Shown: positions 34,517 through 46,087, numbered from the stretch's first letter. The stretch: DNA of 64,000 nucleotides from Sporosarcina sp. P32b (GCF_002743335.1 NZ_PDZB01000001.1:1-64000); one strand, 5' to 3'. The notes: generated from the letters alone by a model not told the origin. Numbers and translations are program-made.

Positions 34517-35310
34517 AGAAACTGGGTATTATGCCGAGAACTTATTTGGCAGCAGTCTTTGTGATTTTATATGCTCCTATTTTTTATCTCATATATTACT
34601 CCTTCAATTCAGGAGGTGGGATGTCGCATTTTGAATCATTCACATTGGAACATTATCAAGCGGTATTTCAAGATACCCGACTGTTAATTATTGTCTTGAA
34701 TACGGTGATTATCGCATTATTATCCGCACTACTATCTACTACAATTGGCGTGATTGGTGCGCTTGCCATTTATTTTATGAAAAACAAATCTGCACGCCAG
34801 ACGGTATTGTCACTGAATAATATATTGATTGTTAGTCCGGATGTCATTATCGGTGCATCATTCTTAATCTTATTCACGCTGATCGGTGTGAAGTTGGGCT
34901 TTGCTTCGGTACTCATTTCTCATATCGCTTTTAGTATACCTATCGTTGTCATCATGGTGCTGCCAAAGTTGTTAGAAATGAGTACTACATTAATAGATGC
35001 CGCACTGGACTTAGGTGCTTCACGTAAAGATGTACTGACGCGTGTCATTTTACCTTATATTAAGCCGGGTATTTTCGCAGGTTTCTTTCTTGCGTTGACC
35101 TACTCATTGGATGACTTTGCCGTAACTTTTTTCGTGACAGGAAATGGATTCTCTACATTATCCGTAGAAATTTACTCTATGGCCCGCACAGGAATCACTT
35201 TGACAATCAATGCATTATCAGGATTGATATTCTTAATTACAATGGTCCTAGTGCTTGGTTATTATATAATCGGAAATAAAGCAAAATCACCTCAGGGGGT
35301 GAAGAAATGA
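34513..35310 (+). CDS. potC: Spermidine/putrescine ABC importer permease PotC
   Basis: This 265-aa second permease has six helices and the EAA loop DAALDLGASRKDVLTRVILP. It begins with an ATGA overlap with potB and ends with an ATGA overlap with potD, pointing to coupled translation and fixed stoichiometry of the PotB-PotC channel. Confidence 0.92.
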   Translation: MKKLGIMPRTYLAAVFVILYAPIFYLIYYSFNSGGGMSHFESFTLEHYQAVFQDTRLLIIVLNTVIIALLSALLSTTIGVIGALAIYFMKNKSARQTVLSLNNILIVSPDVIIGASFLILFTLIGVKLGFASVLISHIAFSIPIVVIMVLPKLLEMSTTLIDAALDLGASRKDVLTRVILPYIKPGIFAGFFLALTYSLDDFAVTFFVTGNGFSTLSVEIYSMARTGITLTINALSGLIFLITMVLVLGYYIIGNKAKSPQGVKK

Positions 35311-36380
35311 GAGGATTAATTAGCAGTGCGTTTGTAATTATACTCGTTTCGGGTCTCCTGTTGTTCACTAATTATCAGCTTGAGCATAAGACGGGGCGCG
35401 TAGGAAAAGATACGATTACGGTGTATAACTGGGGCGAATATATAGACCCGGATCTTCTAAAACAATTTGAAGAAGAAGAAGGCATCAAAGTGATTTATGA
35501 AACATTTGATTCGAATGAAGGCATGATGGGGAAAATCGAACAAGGGGGAACTGCTTACGATGTGACAGTCCCGTCTGAATATGCGGTACAGATGATGGAA
35601 GAGAAGGATCTCTTACTGCCACTAGATTTCTCGAAAATTCCGAACGTTACACATATCGATCCATACTTCATGAATTTGCCATTTGATCCAGACAATAAAT
35701 ATTCGATTCCTTACTTCTGGGGAACTGTAGGGATTGCATATAATGCATCCTTATTAGAAGGTCAGACGTTTGAGAGTTGGGAAAGTTTGTGGGATGCTTC
35801 ATTGCGGCAGAAGCTTATTTTAGTAGATAGTGCGCGTGAAGTGATCGGAGTATCATTGAATTCACTAGGTTACTCATTGAATTCGACTAGTTTGCAGGAA
35901 CTAAAAGAGGCGACAGACAAGCTAGAAACGATGGGTCCGAACGTTAAAGCAGTTATAGGTGATGAAGTCACGCAGCTAATGATTAATAATGAAGCGTCCG
36001 TAGCGCTCACATGGTCTGGCCAGGCAGCAGATATGATATCTGAGAACGACGATATCAATTATATCGTGCCGGAAGAAGGTTCGAATTTATGGTTTGATAA
36101 TATTGTCATCCCAAGAACGTCTACGAATGTCGAAGGAGCCTATAAATTTATTAATTTCATGTTGGATCCTAAAGTGGCAGCACAAAACGCGGAATACGTG
36201 GGTTATTCCACTCCAAATACTGCAGCACTGCCATTTATGGATGAAGAAATTACAGAAGATGAACGATTTTATCCGGATGAAAAGGCGAGGGAGAACTTCG
36301 AAGTGTATGAAAACTTAGGATTAGAAACACTTGGAGTGTATAATGAGTTATTCCTGAAATTTAAAATGGGATTGCGATAA
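35307..36380 (+). CDS. potD: Polyamine-binding protein PotD, without lipobox
   Basis: This 357-aa extracytoplasmic receptor has the PotD-type start of the mature part, TITVYNWGEYIDPDLLKQFE, and family segments NEGMMGKIEQGG and IPYFWGTVGIAYN. The N-terminus has a hydrophobic stretch (about residues 6-21) but no Cys, so it is not a typical lipoprotein; it may stay anchored by this helix or be released. The polyamine it binds cannot be told. Confidence 0.9.
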   Translation: MRGLISSAFVIILVSGLLLFTNYQLEHKTGRVGKDTITVYNWGEYIDPDLLKQFEEEEGIKVIYETFDSNEGMMGKIEQGGTAYDVTVPSEYAVQMMEEKDLLLPLDFSKIPNVTHIDPYFMNLPFDPDNKYSIPYFWGTVGIAYNASLLEGQTFESWESLWDASLRQKLILVDSAREVIGVSLNSLGYSLNSTSLQELKEATDKLETMGPNVKAVIGDEVTQLMINNEASVALTWSGQAADMISENDDINYIVPEEGSNLWFDNIVIPRTSTNVEGAYKFINFMLDPKVAAQNAEYVGYSTPNTAALPFMDEEITEDERFYPDEKARENFEVYENLGLETLGVYNELFLKFKMGLR

Positions 36381-36416
36381 GACATGTAACTATTCGCAAT
36401 AGCGAGGAGTAATGAG

Positions 36417-37076
36417 ATGAAAAAGGAATTTGTAGTAATTGGCTTAGGTCGTTTTGGCGGTAGTATCGTTAAGGAATTGATTGAACTGGAAGCAGACGTT
36501 ATGGCGATTGATAAGTCGCAAGAACGCGTGGAGGAATTTGCGAATATTGCTACACAGGCTGTAGCTGTCGATACCACCGATGAAGCAGCATTACGTTCAC
36601 TAGGTATACGGAATTTCGAACATGTGGTTATCGCAATCGGAGAAAACATTCAAGCGAGTATCTTGACTACGTTGATATTGAAGGAAATTGGTGTACAGCG
36701 TATTACGGTGAAAGCGCAAAATGACTATCATGAAAAAGTGTTACGAAAGATCGGAGCGGATCAAGTCGTTCACCCTGAGCGGGATATGGGGAAGCGAATT
36801 GCAAATAACTTGGTTTCGAATAATATTCTAGATTATCTAGAATTATCCGATGAATACTCCATCGTGGAGATTCAAGCGAATAATCACATCGCAGGCTCTT
36901 CGCTGATCGATTTGGACATTCGTGCCAAGTACGGTGTGAATATCGTAGCGATCAAGCGTGGAACGCATATACTAGTCTCTCCACAGGCGATTGAACAGAT
37001 AGAAGTTAATGACGTGTTGATTGTAATTGGTTCAGATTTGGATATTCATCGATTTGAACGGAAGGCATTGCATTAA
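36417..37076 (+). CDS. ktrC: K+ channel gating ring subunit (KtrC/KtrA, RCK)
   Basis: This 219-aa cytosolic protein has an RCK_N Rossmann domain (VIGLGRFGGSIVKEL, then AVDTTDEAAL) binding ATP/ADP and an RCK_C domain (about 135-219), which in this family can bind c-di-AMP. It gates KtrB/KtrD channels. It precedes rnjA, as ktrC (ykqB) does in B. subtilis, hence KtrC rather than KtrA. No ribosome site other than CGAGGAG is seen; the start is clear. Confidence 0.9.
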   Translation: MKKEFVVIGLGRFGGSIVKELIELEADVMAIDKSQERVEEFANIATQAVAVDTTDEAALRSLGIRNFEHVVIAIGENIQASILTTLILKEIGVQRITVKAQNDYHEKVLRKIGADQVVHPERDMGKRIANNLVSNNILDYLELSDEYSIVEIQANNHIAGSSLIDLDIRAKYGVNIVAIKRGTHILVSPQAIEQIEVNDVLIVIGSDLDIHRFERKALH

Positions 37077-37149
37077 ACGTGCGGAGTGGGAGAGAGCAGT
37101 AGTATCGATATAGACGACTTAAATTATGTTGGATCATAAAAAATGAAAA

Positions 37150-37189
37150 ACTGAAGGCATGCTCCTAGTTTATAGGAGTTGCCTTCAGT
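37150..37189 (-). terminator. rnjA terminator hairpin
   Basis: ACTGAAGGCA pairs with TGCCTTCAGT and CTCCTA with TAGGAG; on the minus strand TTTTTC and more T follow. It may also act on the plus strand ahead of the next hairpin. Confidence 0.8.
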
Positions 37190-37194
37190 CTGGA

Positions 37195-37224
37195 GCAAGT
37201 GCTAAACTGCACTTGCTTTTTTTT
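37195..37224 (+). terminator. ktrC terminator
   Basis: GCAAGTGC (37195-37202) pairs with GCACTTGC (37209-37216), followed by eight T. Confidence 0.92.
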
Positions 37225-37233
37225 ATGCATTTT

Positions 37234-38901
37234 TTAAAGTTCCATGATGACGGGAAGGATCATCGGTTTACGCTTCGTTTTCTCATATAAATATGGAACG
37301 AGTGTATCGATGATGTCGCCCTTCAAGTTGTTGATGGAATCAGGTTTGGCAGCTAGTTTGCGCTGTAATGTTTTGGAAAGCATATATTGTGCTTCGTTGA
37401 TCATGGCACCTGATTCACGCATATAGACAAATCCTCGTGAGATAAGATCAGGACCGGATACTAAGCGGTTCTTTTTCGTGTCGATTGTTGCGACAACGAT
37501 GACCAGACCATCTTCTGAAAGAATTCGTCTGTCGCGTAGTACGACGTTGCCAATATCACCAATGCCGCTTCCGTCGATGTAAACATCGCCCGAAGGTACA
37601 CGTCCAGCAAGTCTAGCTGTCGAGTCAGTAAGTGCGAGTACGTCGCCGTTACCCATGATGAAAATATTATCAGGCTCGACATCGCAGTCTACTGCAAGTT
37701 GAGAGTGCATATTCATCATACGGTATTCACCGTGGATAGGCATGAAGTATTTAGGTTTGATTAAACGTAACATGAGCTTTTGCTCTTCTTGCGATCCGTG
37801 ACCAGATGTGTGGATATTGTTTAATGGGCCATGAATAACTTCCGCACCTGCACGGAACAAGGAGTTAATCGCTTTGTTAACGCTAAGCGTATTACCTGGA
37901 ATGGGTGAAGAAGAGAAAATAACTGTATCTCCAGGTTGGATCTGAACTTGTCTATGCGTACCGTTTGCGATACGTGATAGTGCAGCCATCGGTTCACCTT
38001 GGCTACCCGTACACAAAATCATCACTTTATTAGCAGGAAGCCGGTTGAGTGATTGAGCATCCACGAATAAATCTTTCGGAGCGTCAATATAACCGAGTTC
38101 GCGGCCGATGGTAATCGCATTATCCATACTACGACCGAAGACAGCGATTTTACGACCGAAAATCTGCGCTGATTCAATCACCTGTTGCAATCTATGGATA
38201 TTTGAAGCAAATGTAGCAAAAATAATCCGCCCATCTACTGTACGGAAAATATCATTCAGGCTTTCTCCCACTTTACGTTCAGACATTGTGAAGTTAGGTA
38301 CTTCTGCATTGGTACTGTCTGATAACAAACAAAGTACACCTTCACTGCCGATTTTAGCCATCTTATGCAAGTTAGCAGGTTCACCGACAGGCGTAAAGTC
38401 GAACTTAAAGTCTCCAGTATGAACGATATTACCGGATGGAGTTTTAACTACTACGCCGAATGCGTCAGGAATACTGTGCGTAGTTCTGAAGAATGATACT
38501 GCAGTTTTACGGAATTTAATAAAATCATCTTCTTCAATTTCATGAATTTCCGTAGTGCGCAACAATCCATGTTCTTCCAACTTATTGCGAAGTAATCCAA
38601 TTGCTAGTTTACCGCCATAGACAGGAACATTTACTTTGCGTAATAGATAAGGAATTCCGCCGATATGGTCTTCGTGACCGTGTGTGATGAAAAGACCTTT
38701 AATCTTATCGATATTACGTTCAAGGTATGTGTAATCTGGAATTACATAGTCAATGCCTAGCAATTCATCTTCTGGAAATTTGATTCCGGCATCAATAATG
38801 ATGATTTCATCTTGGAATTGTACACAATACGTATTTTTACCGATTTCACCTAGTCCGCCTAGGGCAAAAACGGCTGTTTCATTGTTTTTAATAGATTTCA
38901 T
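37234..38901 (-). CDS. rnjA: Ribonuclease J1
   Basis: This 555-aa metallo-beta-lactamase/beta-CASP nuclease has 5'-3' exo- and endoribonuclease activity and takes part in mRNA decay and 16S rRNA ends. The zinc motif HGHEDHIGG and later HTGDFKFD are present, and SGHGSQEEQ lies in the beta-CASP part. Length and the rpoY partner 3 bp upstream match rnjA rather than rnjB. Confidence 0.95.
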   Translation of the reverse strand: MKSIKNNETAVFALGGLGEIGKNTYCVQFQDEIIIIDAGIKFPEDELLGIDYVIPDYTYLERNIDKIKGLFITHGHEDHIGGIPYLLRKVNVPVYGGKLAIGLLRNKLEEHGLLRTTEIHEIEEDDFIKFRKTAVSFFRTTHSIPDAFGVVVKTPSGNIVHTGDFKFDFTPVGEPANLHKMAKIGSEGVLCLLSDSTNAEVPNFTMSERKVGESLNDIFRTVDGRIIFATFASNIHRLQQVIESAQIFGRKIAVFGRSMDNAITIGRELGYIDAPKDLFVDAQSLNRLPANKVMILCTGSQGEPMAALSRIANGTHRQVQIQPGDTVIFSSSPIPGNTLSVNKAINSLFRAGAEVIHGPLNNIHTSGHGSQEEQKLMLRLIKPKYFMPIHGEYRMMNMHSQLAVDCDVEPDNIFIMGNGDVLALTDSTARLAGRVPSGDVYIDGSGIGDIGNVVLRDRRILSEDGLVIVVATIDTKKNRLVSGPDLISRGFVYMRESGAMINEAQYMLSKTLQRKLAAKPDSINNLKGDIIDTLVPYLYEKTKRKPMILPVIMEL

Positions 38902-38904
38902 TGA

Positions 38905-39114
38905 TTAGACCTGCTCAACGTGAAAGTCTGGGGAGGCTTGTTCATATGTTAAGTGCTCGCCTTCCAGCTTTTGTACGTATTCAATCATCAGATCGCGACC
39001 TTTTAATTGATCACGGACTTCTTTTTCTGTTTCAGCTTCTACATACAAGCTGAGTGTGTTCTCGCGGACTGGAACTTCATGTACGTTTAAATGGTAATAT
39101 ACTTTGAAAATCAT
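38905..39114 (-). CDS. rpoY: RNA polymerase epsilon subunit (YkzG)
   Basis: This 69-aa protein (MIFKVYYHLNVHEVPVREN) is the small Firmicute polymerase subunit RpoY, DUF1447. It lies immediately before rnjA, as in many Bacillales, and the two are surely co-transcribed. AAAGGAGAG stands before the ATG. A minus-strand promoter TTGCAT-N18-TATTAT can be read about 20-60 bp upstream. Confidence 0.92.
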   Translation of the reverse strand: MIFKVYYHLNVHEVPVRENTLSLYVEAETEKEVRDQLKGRDLMIEYVQKLEGEHLTYEQASPDFHVEQV

Positions 39115-39184
39115 GTTTAACTCTCCTTTTTACGTTCCTAATAATACATATCATCAATAATAGCATGCAATTTCCCTAAAATAA

Positions 39185-39215
39185 AGAAAAGCCCACCAAT
39201 TTAGTTGGCGGGCGT
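39185..39215 (-). terminator. Terminator after the 23-codon ORF
   Basis: On the minus strand GCCCGCCAA pairs with TTGGTGGGC, followed by TTTTC. It separates the small unit from rpoY. Confidence 0.85.
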
Positions 39216-39221
39216 AAAAGT

Positions 39222-39293
39222 CTAAGCAATTGTCTTTTTACCGAGCAGGCCATTAAGTCGTCTTAGCAGTTTGCGTTTTAGACGTTTATACAT
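39222..39293 (-). CDS. Short cationic peptide, 23 aa
   Basis: ATG 39293 opens 23 codons ending in TAG. The product starts MYKRLKRKLLRRLNGLLGKK: nine Lys/Arg, no acidic residue, and Leu spaced as in an amphipathic helix. AAGGAGTG lies 8 bp before the ATG. A near-consensus promoter (39316-39344) and a terminator (39185-39213) frame it, giving a transcript of about 125 nt. I do not recognise it. It could be a membrane-active peptide, a nucleic-acid-binding peptide, or a leader for rpoY-rnjA downstream. Confidence 0.6.
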   Translation of the reverse strand: MYKRLKRKLLRRLNGLLGKKTIA

Positions 39294-39315
39294 GGCATCA
39301 TCACTCCTTGACAAG

Positions 39316-39344
39316 ACTGTAACAGAAAAACTTCGGTCTGTCAA
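39316..39344 (-). promoter_or_regulatory. Promoter of the 23-codon unit
   Basis: Minus-strand TTGACA (39339-39344), exactly 17 bp, TACAGT (39316-39321). Transcription would begin near 39309, right at the ribosome site, so the leader is only about 16 nt. Confidence 0.75.
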
Positions 39345-39355
39345 GTGTAAGAGCT

Positions 39356-39913
39356 TTACTCTCTGTCAAATGCTATGGCGTCGGGGATGTCCTTGAACGG
39401 AGCGTTGTTGTCAATATGGTCATAGAACATAATACCGTTCAGATGATCCAATTCATGTTGGAAAGCAATTGCGGGCAATCCTTTCAAGCGTTTCTTGATT
39501 ATGTTACCTTCCTTATCAAAAGCTTTCACTGTAATTCTTGCATACCGAGGAACATAGCCAGGAACTTCGCGATCTACTGATAAACAGCCTTCGCCGGTCT
39601 CTATATAGGTCTTTTCAACGGAATGGCTAATGATCTTAGGATTAATCGCTATAAAGTTTTCCAATAGAATCTCGCCATCGGGAATATGCAGAGCGAAAAT
39701 TCTTTTGGATGCATTCACTTGTGGTGCGGCCAAACCGATACCAGAACGTAAGCCGTATTTTTCACCCAGTTCGTCATTTTGGCTATTGACTACATATTCC
39801 AACAGCTCATCGCATAATTGACGGTCTTCATTACTTAAAGGAAAGCGCACCTCTTTGGCTTTTAAACGCAACGTCGGGTGGCCTTCTCGGATAATATCTT
39901 TCATTAAAATCAT
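39356..39913 (-). CDS. def: Peptide deformylase
   Basis: This 185-aa Fe/Zn hydrolase removes the formyl group from new proteins. All three motifs are present: GIGLAAPQV, EGCLSVD and QHELDHLNG. Length and insertions fit the Gram-positive type II form (DefB). ATG 39913 follows AGAGGAAG at good distance; a second in-frame ATG three codons on is less well placed. Confidence 0.95.
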   Translation of the reverse strand: MILMKDIIREGHPTLRLKAKEVRFPLSNEDRQLCDELLEYVVNSQNDELGEKYGLRSGIGLAAPQVNASKRIFALHIPDGEILLENFIAINPKIISHSVEKTYIETGEGCLSVDREVPGYVPRYARITVKAFDKEGNIIKKRLKGLPAIAFQHELDHLNGIMFYDHIDNNAPFKDIPDAIAFDRE

Positions 39914-40082
39914 TTCTACTCTTCCTCTCGGATATATTAGGTTTAGTACAATCTACGATAAGCGGGTAACAAATGTGCTTAATGGGTATATAATCGTAAA
40001 AACCAATTTCCTCTTATACAGTATAAACGAATGAGAAAAATGGTGAAAGAAAAAAGTATATAAAGCGTCAGGAGGGTTATTA

Positions 40083-40709
40083 ATGAAGAAAGTAATTTGT
40101 TTATTGTTCATACTCCTTCTACTAATTGGTTGTTCCAAAGAGTCTGAAGTAACTCAACAACTTACAGATTTCCTTGTTGTTATGAATGAAAAAGAAAAAC
40201 AAGGGAACAACTTTGGGAGGAAGTTATTTGAGAAAGAGCAGAAAGAACAAATATTGTTCATTGAGACGATAGAATTGACTCAACAGCAATACCAGGAAGT
40301 GAAACAGCGAGTGGTTGCGATGAAAAAGTCAGCGCGTGAACGGGCTCTTTTGATAGAAAAAGAGGAAAGTGCTTCACGCGAATCGAAGAAAGCGATAGAT
40401 CAGATGTCTGAATGGATGGAGCAAGTGGATTTAACTGATCATGTAGGTGAAGTGGTTGAAGCACTTTATGAACGGTCTGAAATACATGAAAACTTCATAT
40501 TGCAGTATAAGAAGCTTATAGACAGTCAGACGCAATTGTATACACAGATTGAAGATCAGTCCATCCGTGAACGTGAACTGCAAAATCACGTCAGTGAAGT
40601 AAATGATTTAATCTCTTCTAGTCAACAGTTACTTACTGAATTCAATGAAGCGACTAGAGAAGTAAACAGATTAGCAACTCGCGCCGTGAAAAGTTTAGAA
40701 AAGCAATAA
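40083..40709 (+). CDS. ykyA: YkyA family cell-wall-binding lipoprotein
   Basis: This 208-aa lipoprotein has a short signal peptide and lipobox LIGC (Cys17). The rest is highly charged, Glu/Gln/Lys-rich and largely helical, probably coiled coil. The family sits between def and pdhA in Bacillus, exactly as here. Function is not established. AGGAGGG lies before the ATG. Confidence 0.87.
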   Translation: MKKVICLLFILLLLIGCSKESEVTQQLTDFLVVMNEKEKQGNNFGRKLFEKEQKEQILFIETIELTQQQYQEVKQRVVAMKKSARERALLIEKEESASRESKKAIDQMSEWMEQVDLTDHVGEVVEALYERSEIHENFILQYKKLIDSQTQLYTQIEDQSIRERELQNHVSEVNDLISSSQQLLTEFNEATREVNRLATRAVKSLEKQ

Positions 40710-40898
40710 AAAGGAAATGTAAAATAGAGAGTATGACCTCTTAGATGGTTATTGAAATGAAGTGAGTTATTCATTGCGATCTGTTGTAAATGGCGGTTCG
40801 CAAATGGAGTAGGACCTGCAATCTGAAATGGCAATGTGAATCCTCAATGATCACTTGGACGAATGTAGATTACCTGGTAATTGTCAATAAAAAACACC

Positions 40899-40936
40899 AC
40901 TGTACCAATACAGGATCGATATTGTGTTAGTACAGT
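40899..40936. promoter_or_regulatory. Dyad upstream of the pdh promoter
   Basis: ACTGTAC (40899-40905) and GTACAGT (40930-40936) flank CAATA/TATTG, forming an interrupted inverted repeat about 50 bp upstream of the pdhA -35 box. No T-run follows. It could be an operator or an RNA hairpin. The rest of 40710-41086 shows no gene. Confidence 0.4.
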
Positions 40937-40986
40937 ATACTTTTAGAAAAATGTGAAAAACAAGCGAAAGTGTTTAATTACAATGG

Positions 40987-41015
40987 TTGACCAAGCGCTC
41001 AGTTTTGCGTATACT
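40987..41015 (+). promoter_or_regulatory. pdhA promoter
   Basis: TTGACC (40987-40992), a 17-bp spacer and TATACT (41010-41015), 71 bp before the pdhA start. Confidence 0.85.
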
Positions 41016-41071
41016 AGTAATTATAAGAAGTTGTATCAACTTTATTTGAAAACGATATAATACAGATATGA

Positions 41072-42202
<1,131 letters not shown>

Positions 42203-42205
42203 CCC

Positions 42206-43183
42206 ATGGCAGAATTAACAATGATTCAAGCGATTACAGATGCGCTTCGTACGGAGCTGAAATCAGATGAAAACGTATTGCTGTTCGGTGAAGACGTAGG
42301 CGCGAACGGAGGTGTCTTCCGTGCAACGGAAGGCCTTCATAAAGAATTCGGCGAAGAGCGTGTTTTTGATACGCCGCTAGCTGAATCTGGTATTGGTGGA
42401 TTAGCAATCGGATTAGCACTTACTGGTTTCCGTCCTATTATGGAAATTCAATTCTTTGGTTTTCTGTTTGAAGTAATGGATTCCGTGAGTGGACAAATTG
42501 CAAGAATGAACTTTAGAACAGGTGGACATTTCAATGCACCGATCACAATCCGTGCACCATTTGGTGGAGGAGTAGCAACTCCTGAAATGCACGCGGACAG
42601 CTTGGAAGGTCTTGTAGCATCACAACCTGGTTTAACAGTAGTTATCCCGTCGACTCCGTACGATGCAAAAGGATTACTTATTTCTGCAATCAAGAGCGAT
42701 GATCCGGTGATTTTCTTGGAGCATATGAAACTATATCGTTCATTTAGACAAGAAGTTCCTGAGGAAGAATATTCTATCCCTTTAGGAAAAGCTGATGTGA
42801 AGCGTGAAGGTAAAGATTTGACGATTGTCACATACGGTGCAATGGTGCAGGAAAGCCTAAAAGCTGCTGAAGCACTTGAAAAAGAAAATTACTCAGTAGA
42901 AGTAATCGATTTACGTACGATTCAGCCTCTTGATATCGAAACGATTATTCAATCAGTCGAAAAAACAAACCGTGCAATCGTAGTACAAGAAGCACAGCGA
43001 CAAGCAGGAATTGCTGCTAACGTAGTAGCTGAAATTACTGAACGAGCTATTTTGAGTCTTGAAGCTCCCGTACTACGTGTGACAGCACCTGATACGGTAT
43101 ACCCATTTGCAGCAGGCGAAAATACTTGGTTGCCTAATGCGAAAGACATTGCAGCGAAAGCAAAAGAAGTACTAACATTCTAA
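42206..43183 (+). CDS. pdhB: Pyruvate dehydrogenase E1 beta subunit
   Basis: This 325-aa partner of PdhA has the transketolase-type pyrimidine-binding domain ([20 protein letters not shown]) and a C-terminal domain starting near [11 protein letters not shown]. Ribosome site GGAAAGGAG lies within the end of pdhA, suggesting coupled translation. Confidence 0.95.
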   Translation: MAELTMIQAITDALRTELKSDENVLLFGEDVGANGGVFRATEGLHKEFGEERVFDTPLAESGIGGLAIGLALTGFRPIMEIQFFGFLFEVMDSVSGQIARMNFRTGGHFNAPITIRAPFGGGVATPEMHADSLEGLVASQPGLTVVIPSTPYDAKGLLISAIKSDDPVIFLEHMKLYRSFRQEVPEEEYSIPLGKADVKREGKDLTIVTYGAMVQESLKAAEALEKENYSVEVIDLRTIQPLDIETIIQSVEKTNRAIVVQEAQRQAGIAANVVAEITERAILSLEAPVLRVTAPDTVYPFAAGENTWLPNAKDIAAKAKEVLTF

Positions 43184-43217
43184 ATACTTATTGGACAAAC
43201 CAGGAAGGGTGAATTAC

Positions 43218-44591
43218 GTGACTTATGAATTTCGATTACCAGATATTGGTGAAGGTATACACGAAGGGGAAATCGTCAAGTGGTTCGTAAAACCAGGCGA
43301 TGAAATCCAGGAAGATGATACATTACTAGAAGTGCAAAACGATAAATCCGTAGTAGAAATTCCGTCACCTGTATCAGGTACTGTAGAAGAGATTTATGTT
43401 ACTGAAGGTACTGTAGCAGTTGTTGGAGATAAATTAGTGCGTTTTGACGCACCGGATCATGGTATTCCAGATCATGAAGACGATGAAGAAAGCGCGGACT
43501 CTTCTAACGAAGAAGCGAGTGCAGAAAAATCTCATGAACAAGTAGGGGAAGCGCTTGGAAGCGTAGATTCCAAGAAACCTGAAGAGGCGTCTGATGGACA
43601 GTCGTCGACAGAACCGCCAAAAGAACAACCAGTCAATACATCTACTAATGAGGTCGATGAAAATCGCCGAGTCATCGCGATGCCGTCTGTTCGTAAATAT
43701 GCACGTGAACAAGATGTTACGATAGCGCAAGTTGCGGGTAGCGGGAAAAATGGCCGCGTAGTAAAAGAAGACATAGATTCATTTAAAGCGGGAGATCAAC
43801 AACAATCTGTTGAAGGAACGACTGAATCACAGCAAGCAACGGAAACATCTTCAAATTCAGAGAAACAAGCTCCTATCATTGAAGGTGAATTCCCAGAGAC
43901 TCGTGAGAAATTATCACCTATGCGAAAAGCAATCTCTAAAGCCATGTCGAATTCTAAACACACCGCTGCACATGTTACATTGCTGGATGAAGTGGATGTG
44001 ACTGCACTTGTTGCACATCGCAAAGAATTTAAAGCAATTGCAGCAGAGAAAGATGTTAAGTTAACGTATCTTCCATATGTAGTAAAGGCGCTCGTAGCAA
44101 CATTGCGTGAGTTCCCTCAACTAAATACTTCATTGGACGATGCGACAGAAGAATTAATTCAAAAACATTATTATAATATTGGAATTGCAGCCGATACAGA
44201 TCGCGGTCTAATGGTACCGGTCGTTAAAAATGCTGATCGTAAGTCCATGTTTGCTATTTCAAATGAAGTGAATGAGCTCGCTGGAAAAGCGCGCGACGGG
44301 AAACTTCAAGCAACAGAAATGAAGGGTGCATCTTGTACAATTACGAATATTGGTTCTGCAGGTGGACAATGGTTTACACCGATTATTAACCACCCTGAAG
44401 TAGCTATTTTAGGTATTGGAAGAATTTCTGAAAAACCTGTAGTGAAAAATGGTGAAATTGTAGCAGCACCTATGTTAGCATTATCTTTAGTATTTGATCA
44501 CAGAGTGATTGATGGCGTAACGGGACAATTAGCGTTAAACTATCTTAAGGAATTAATAAGTAATCCATCACTTTTATTAATGGAGGCGTAA
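43218..44591 (+). CDS. pdhC: Dihydrolipoamide acetyltransferase (PDH E2)
   Basis: This 457-aa core subunit has one lipoyl domain (Lys43 in [12 protein letters not shown]), an acidic Ser/Glu/Pro-rich linker (about 82-140), a peripheral-subunit-binding domain ([22 protein letters not shown]), a second linker, and the catalytic domain ending in DHRVIDG. GTG 43218 is chosen because AGGAAGGG lies 8 bp upstream and the next residues [12 protein letters not shown] start the lipoyl fold; a frame start at 43191 has no site. Confidence 0.93.
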   Translation: MTYEFRLPDIGEGIHEGEIVKWFVKPGDEIQEDDTLLEVQNDKSVVEIPSPVSGTVEEIYVTEGTVAVVGDKLVRFDAPDHGIPDHEDDEESADSSNEEASAEKSHEQVGEALGSVDSKKPEEASDGQSSTEPPKEQPVNTSTNEVDENRRVIAMPSVRKYAREQDVTIAQVAGSGKNGRVVKEDIDSFKAGDQQQSVEGTTESQQATETSSNSEKQAPIIEGEFPETREKLSPMRKAISKAMSNSKHTAAHVTLLDEVDVTALVAHRKEFKAIAAEKDVKLTYLPYVVKALVATLREFPQLNTSLDDATEELIQKHYYNIGIAADTDRGLMVPVVKNADRKSMFAISNEVNELAGKARDGKLQATEMKGASCTITNIGSAGGQWFTPIINHPEVAILGIGRISEKPVVKNGEIVAAPMLALSLVFDHRVIDGVTGQLALNYLKELISNPSLLLMEA

Positions 44592-44596
44592 ATCAC

Positions 44597-46009
44597 ATGG
44601 TAGTAGGAGATTTTCCAATCGAAGTTGACACACTCGTAGTAGGTTCAGGCCCAGGAGGATATGTAGCGGCAATACGCGCAGCACAACTTGGTCAAAAAGT
44701 TACAATCGTTGAAAAAGATACAATCGGCGGTGTTTGTTTAAACGTTGGCTGTATTCCTTCTAAAGCAATGATTTCTGTTGGACATCGTTTTGTAGAAGCT
44801 CAGAATGCTGATACTATGGGAATCACTGCGAAGTCTGTCGAACTAGACTTTTCTAAAGCTATGAAGTTTAAAGAAAGCGTTGTTTCTAAGTTAACTGGCG
44901 GCGTATCGGGTTTACTTAAAGGAAATAAAGTAGAAACAGTTGCAGGTGAAGCGTATTTCGTGGATGCGAACACTGTACGCGTGATGACAGATAATTCTGC
45001 TCAAACGTATAAATTCAACAACGTTATTATTGCTACGGGTTCACGCCCAGTTGAAATCCCTTCATTCAAATTTACTGACCGTGTTATCAATTCTACCGGC
45101 GCTTTAAGTTTGAAAGAATTACCGAAAAAGCTTGTCGTTGTTGGCGGCGGCTATATCGGTACAGAACTTGGTTCAGCTTATGCTAACCTAGGATCTGAAG
45201 TAACTATTCTTGAAGGTGCGGATGATATCCTTGCTGGTTTTGAAAAGCAAATGACACAAATCGTTAAAAAAGGCTTAAAGAAAAAAGGCGTTGAAGTAGT
45301 TGTCAAAGCATCTGCTAAAGGCGTTGAGGAAACAAAAGATGGCGTCGTAGTAACATACGAAGCTAAAGGTGAAGAAGTGAAAATTGAAGCGGACTACGTT
45401 CTTGTAACAGTGGGCCGTCGTCCGAATACGGATGAAATCGGTTTGGAAAGTCTTGGCTTGAACATGACTGACCGTGGTTTAATCGAAGTGGACAAGCAGT
45501 GCCGTACGAATGTCCCGAATGTATATGCAATCGGTGATATCGTAGCGGGTCCTCAGCTTGCGCATAAAGCTTCTTATGAGGCGAAAATTGCAGCAGAAGC
45601 TATTTCTGGAGAGAAATCTGAAGTAGATTATATGGCTATTCCTGCTGTATGCTTCACGGATCCGGAACTTGCAACGGTAGGCTTAAACGAAAAACAAGCA
45701 AAAGATGAAGGGTATGACGTAGTAAGCGGTAAATTCCCGTTTGCAGCAAATGGCCGTGCTCTTTCGTTGGATGCTACAGAAGGTTTCGTGAAGCTTGTTG
45801 GTCGCAAAGAAGATGGTTTATTACTAGGAGCTCAAATTGTTGGGGAAAATGCTTCTGACATGATTGCAGAACTTGGATTGGCGATTGAAGCAGGTATGAC
45901 TCTTGAAGATATATCTATGACAATCCATGCTCACCCTACACTAGGTGAGATTTCTATGGAAGCAGCAGAAGTTGCTCTTGGTAAGCCGATTCACATGATG
46001 ACGAAATAA
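44597..46009 (+). CDS. pdhD: Dihydrolipoamide dehydrogenase (PDH E3)
   Basis: This 470-aa FAD disulfide reductase reoxidises lipoyl groups. It has the FAD fold [17 protein letters not shown], redox Cys pair [13 protein letters not shown], the NAD fold [13 protein letters not shown] and the C-terminal HAHPTLGE with the catalytic His. GGAGGCG precedes the start. It closes the pdh operon. Confidence 0.95.
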   Translation: MVVGDFPIEVDTLVVGSGPGGYVAAIRAAQLGQKVTIVEKDTIGGVCLNVGCIPSKAMISVGHRFVEAQNADTMGITAKSVELDFSKAMKFKESVVSKLTGGVSGLLKGNKVETVAGEAYFVDANTVRVMTDNSAQTYKFNNVIIATGSRPVEIPSFKFTDRVINSTGALSLKELPKKLVVVGGGYIGTELGSAYANLGSEVTILEGADDILAGFEKQMTQIVKKGLKKKGVEVVVKASAKGVEETKDGVVVTYEAKGEEVKIEADYVLVTVGRRPNTDEIGLESLGLNMTDRGLIEVDKQCRTNVPNVYAIGDIVAGPQLAHKASYEAKIAAEAISGEKSEVDYMAIPAVCFTDPELATVGLNEKQAKDEGYDVVSGKFPFAANGRALSLDATEGFVKLVGRKEDGLLLGAQIVGENASDMIAELGLAIEAGMTLEDISMTIHAHPTLGEISMEAAEVALGKPIHMMTK

Positions 46010-46026
46010 AACAGCTAGAATTGAAC

Positions 46027-46060
46027 AGCCCATGGGAGTGTTTTTCTCATGGGCTTTTTC
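46027..46060 (+). terminator. pdh operon terminator
   Basis: AGCCCATGGGAG pairs with CTCATGGGCT across 46027-46055, followed by TTTTTC. Confidence 0.88.
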
Positions 46061-46087
46061 ACATTTTTAAAAAATGGGGGGATTTTC

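Noticed and set aside
39914..40082. Promoters between def and ykyA
   Set aside because: TATAATC-like sequences occur but without a convincing -35 at the right distance on either strand.
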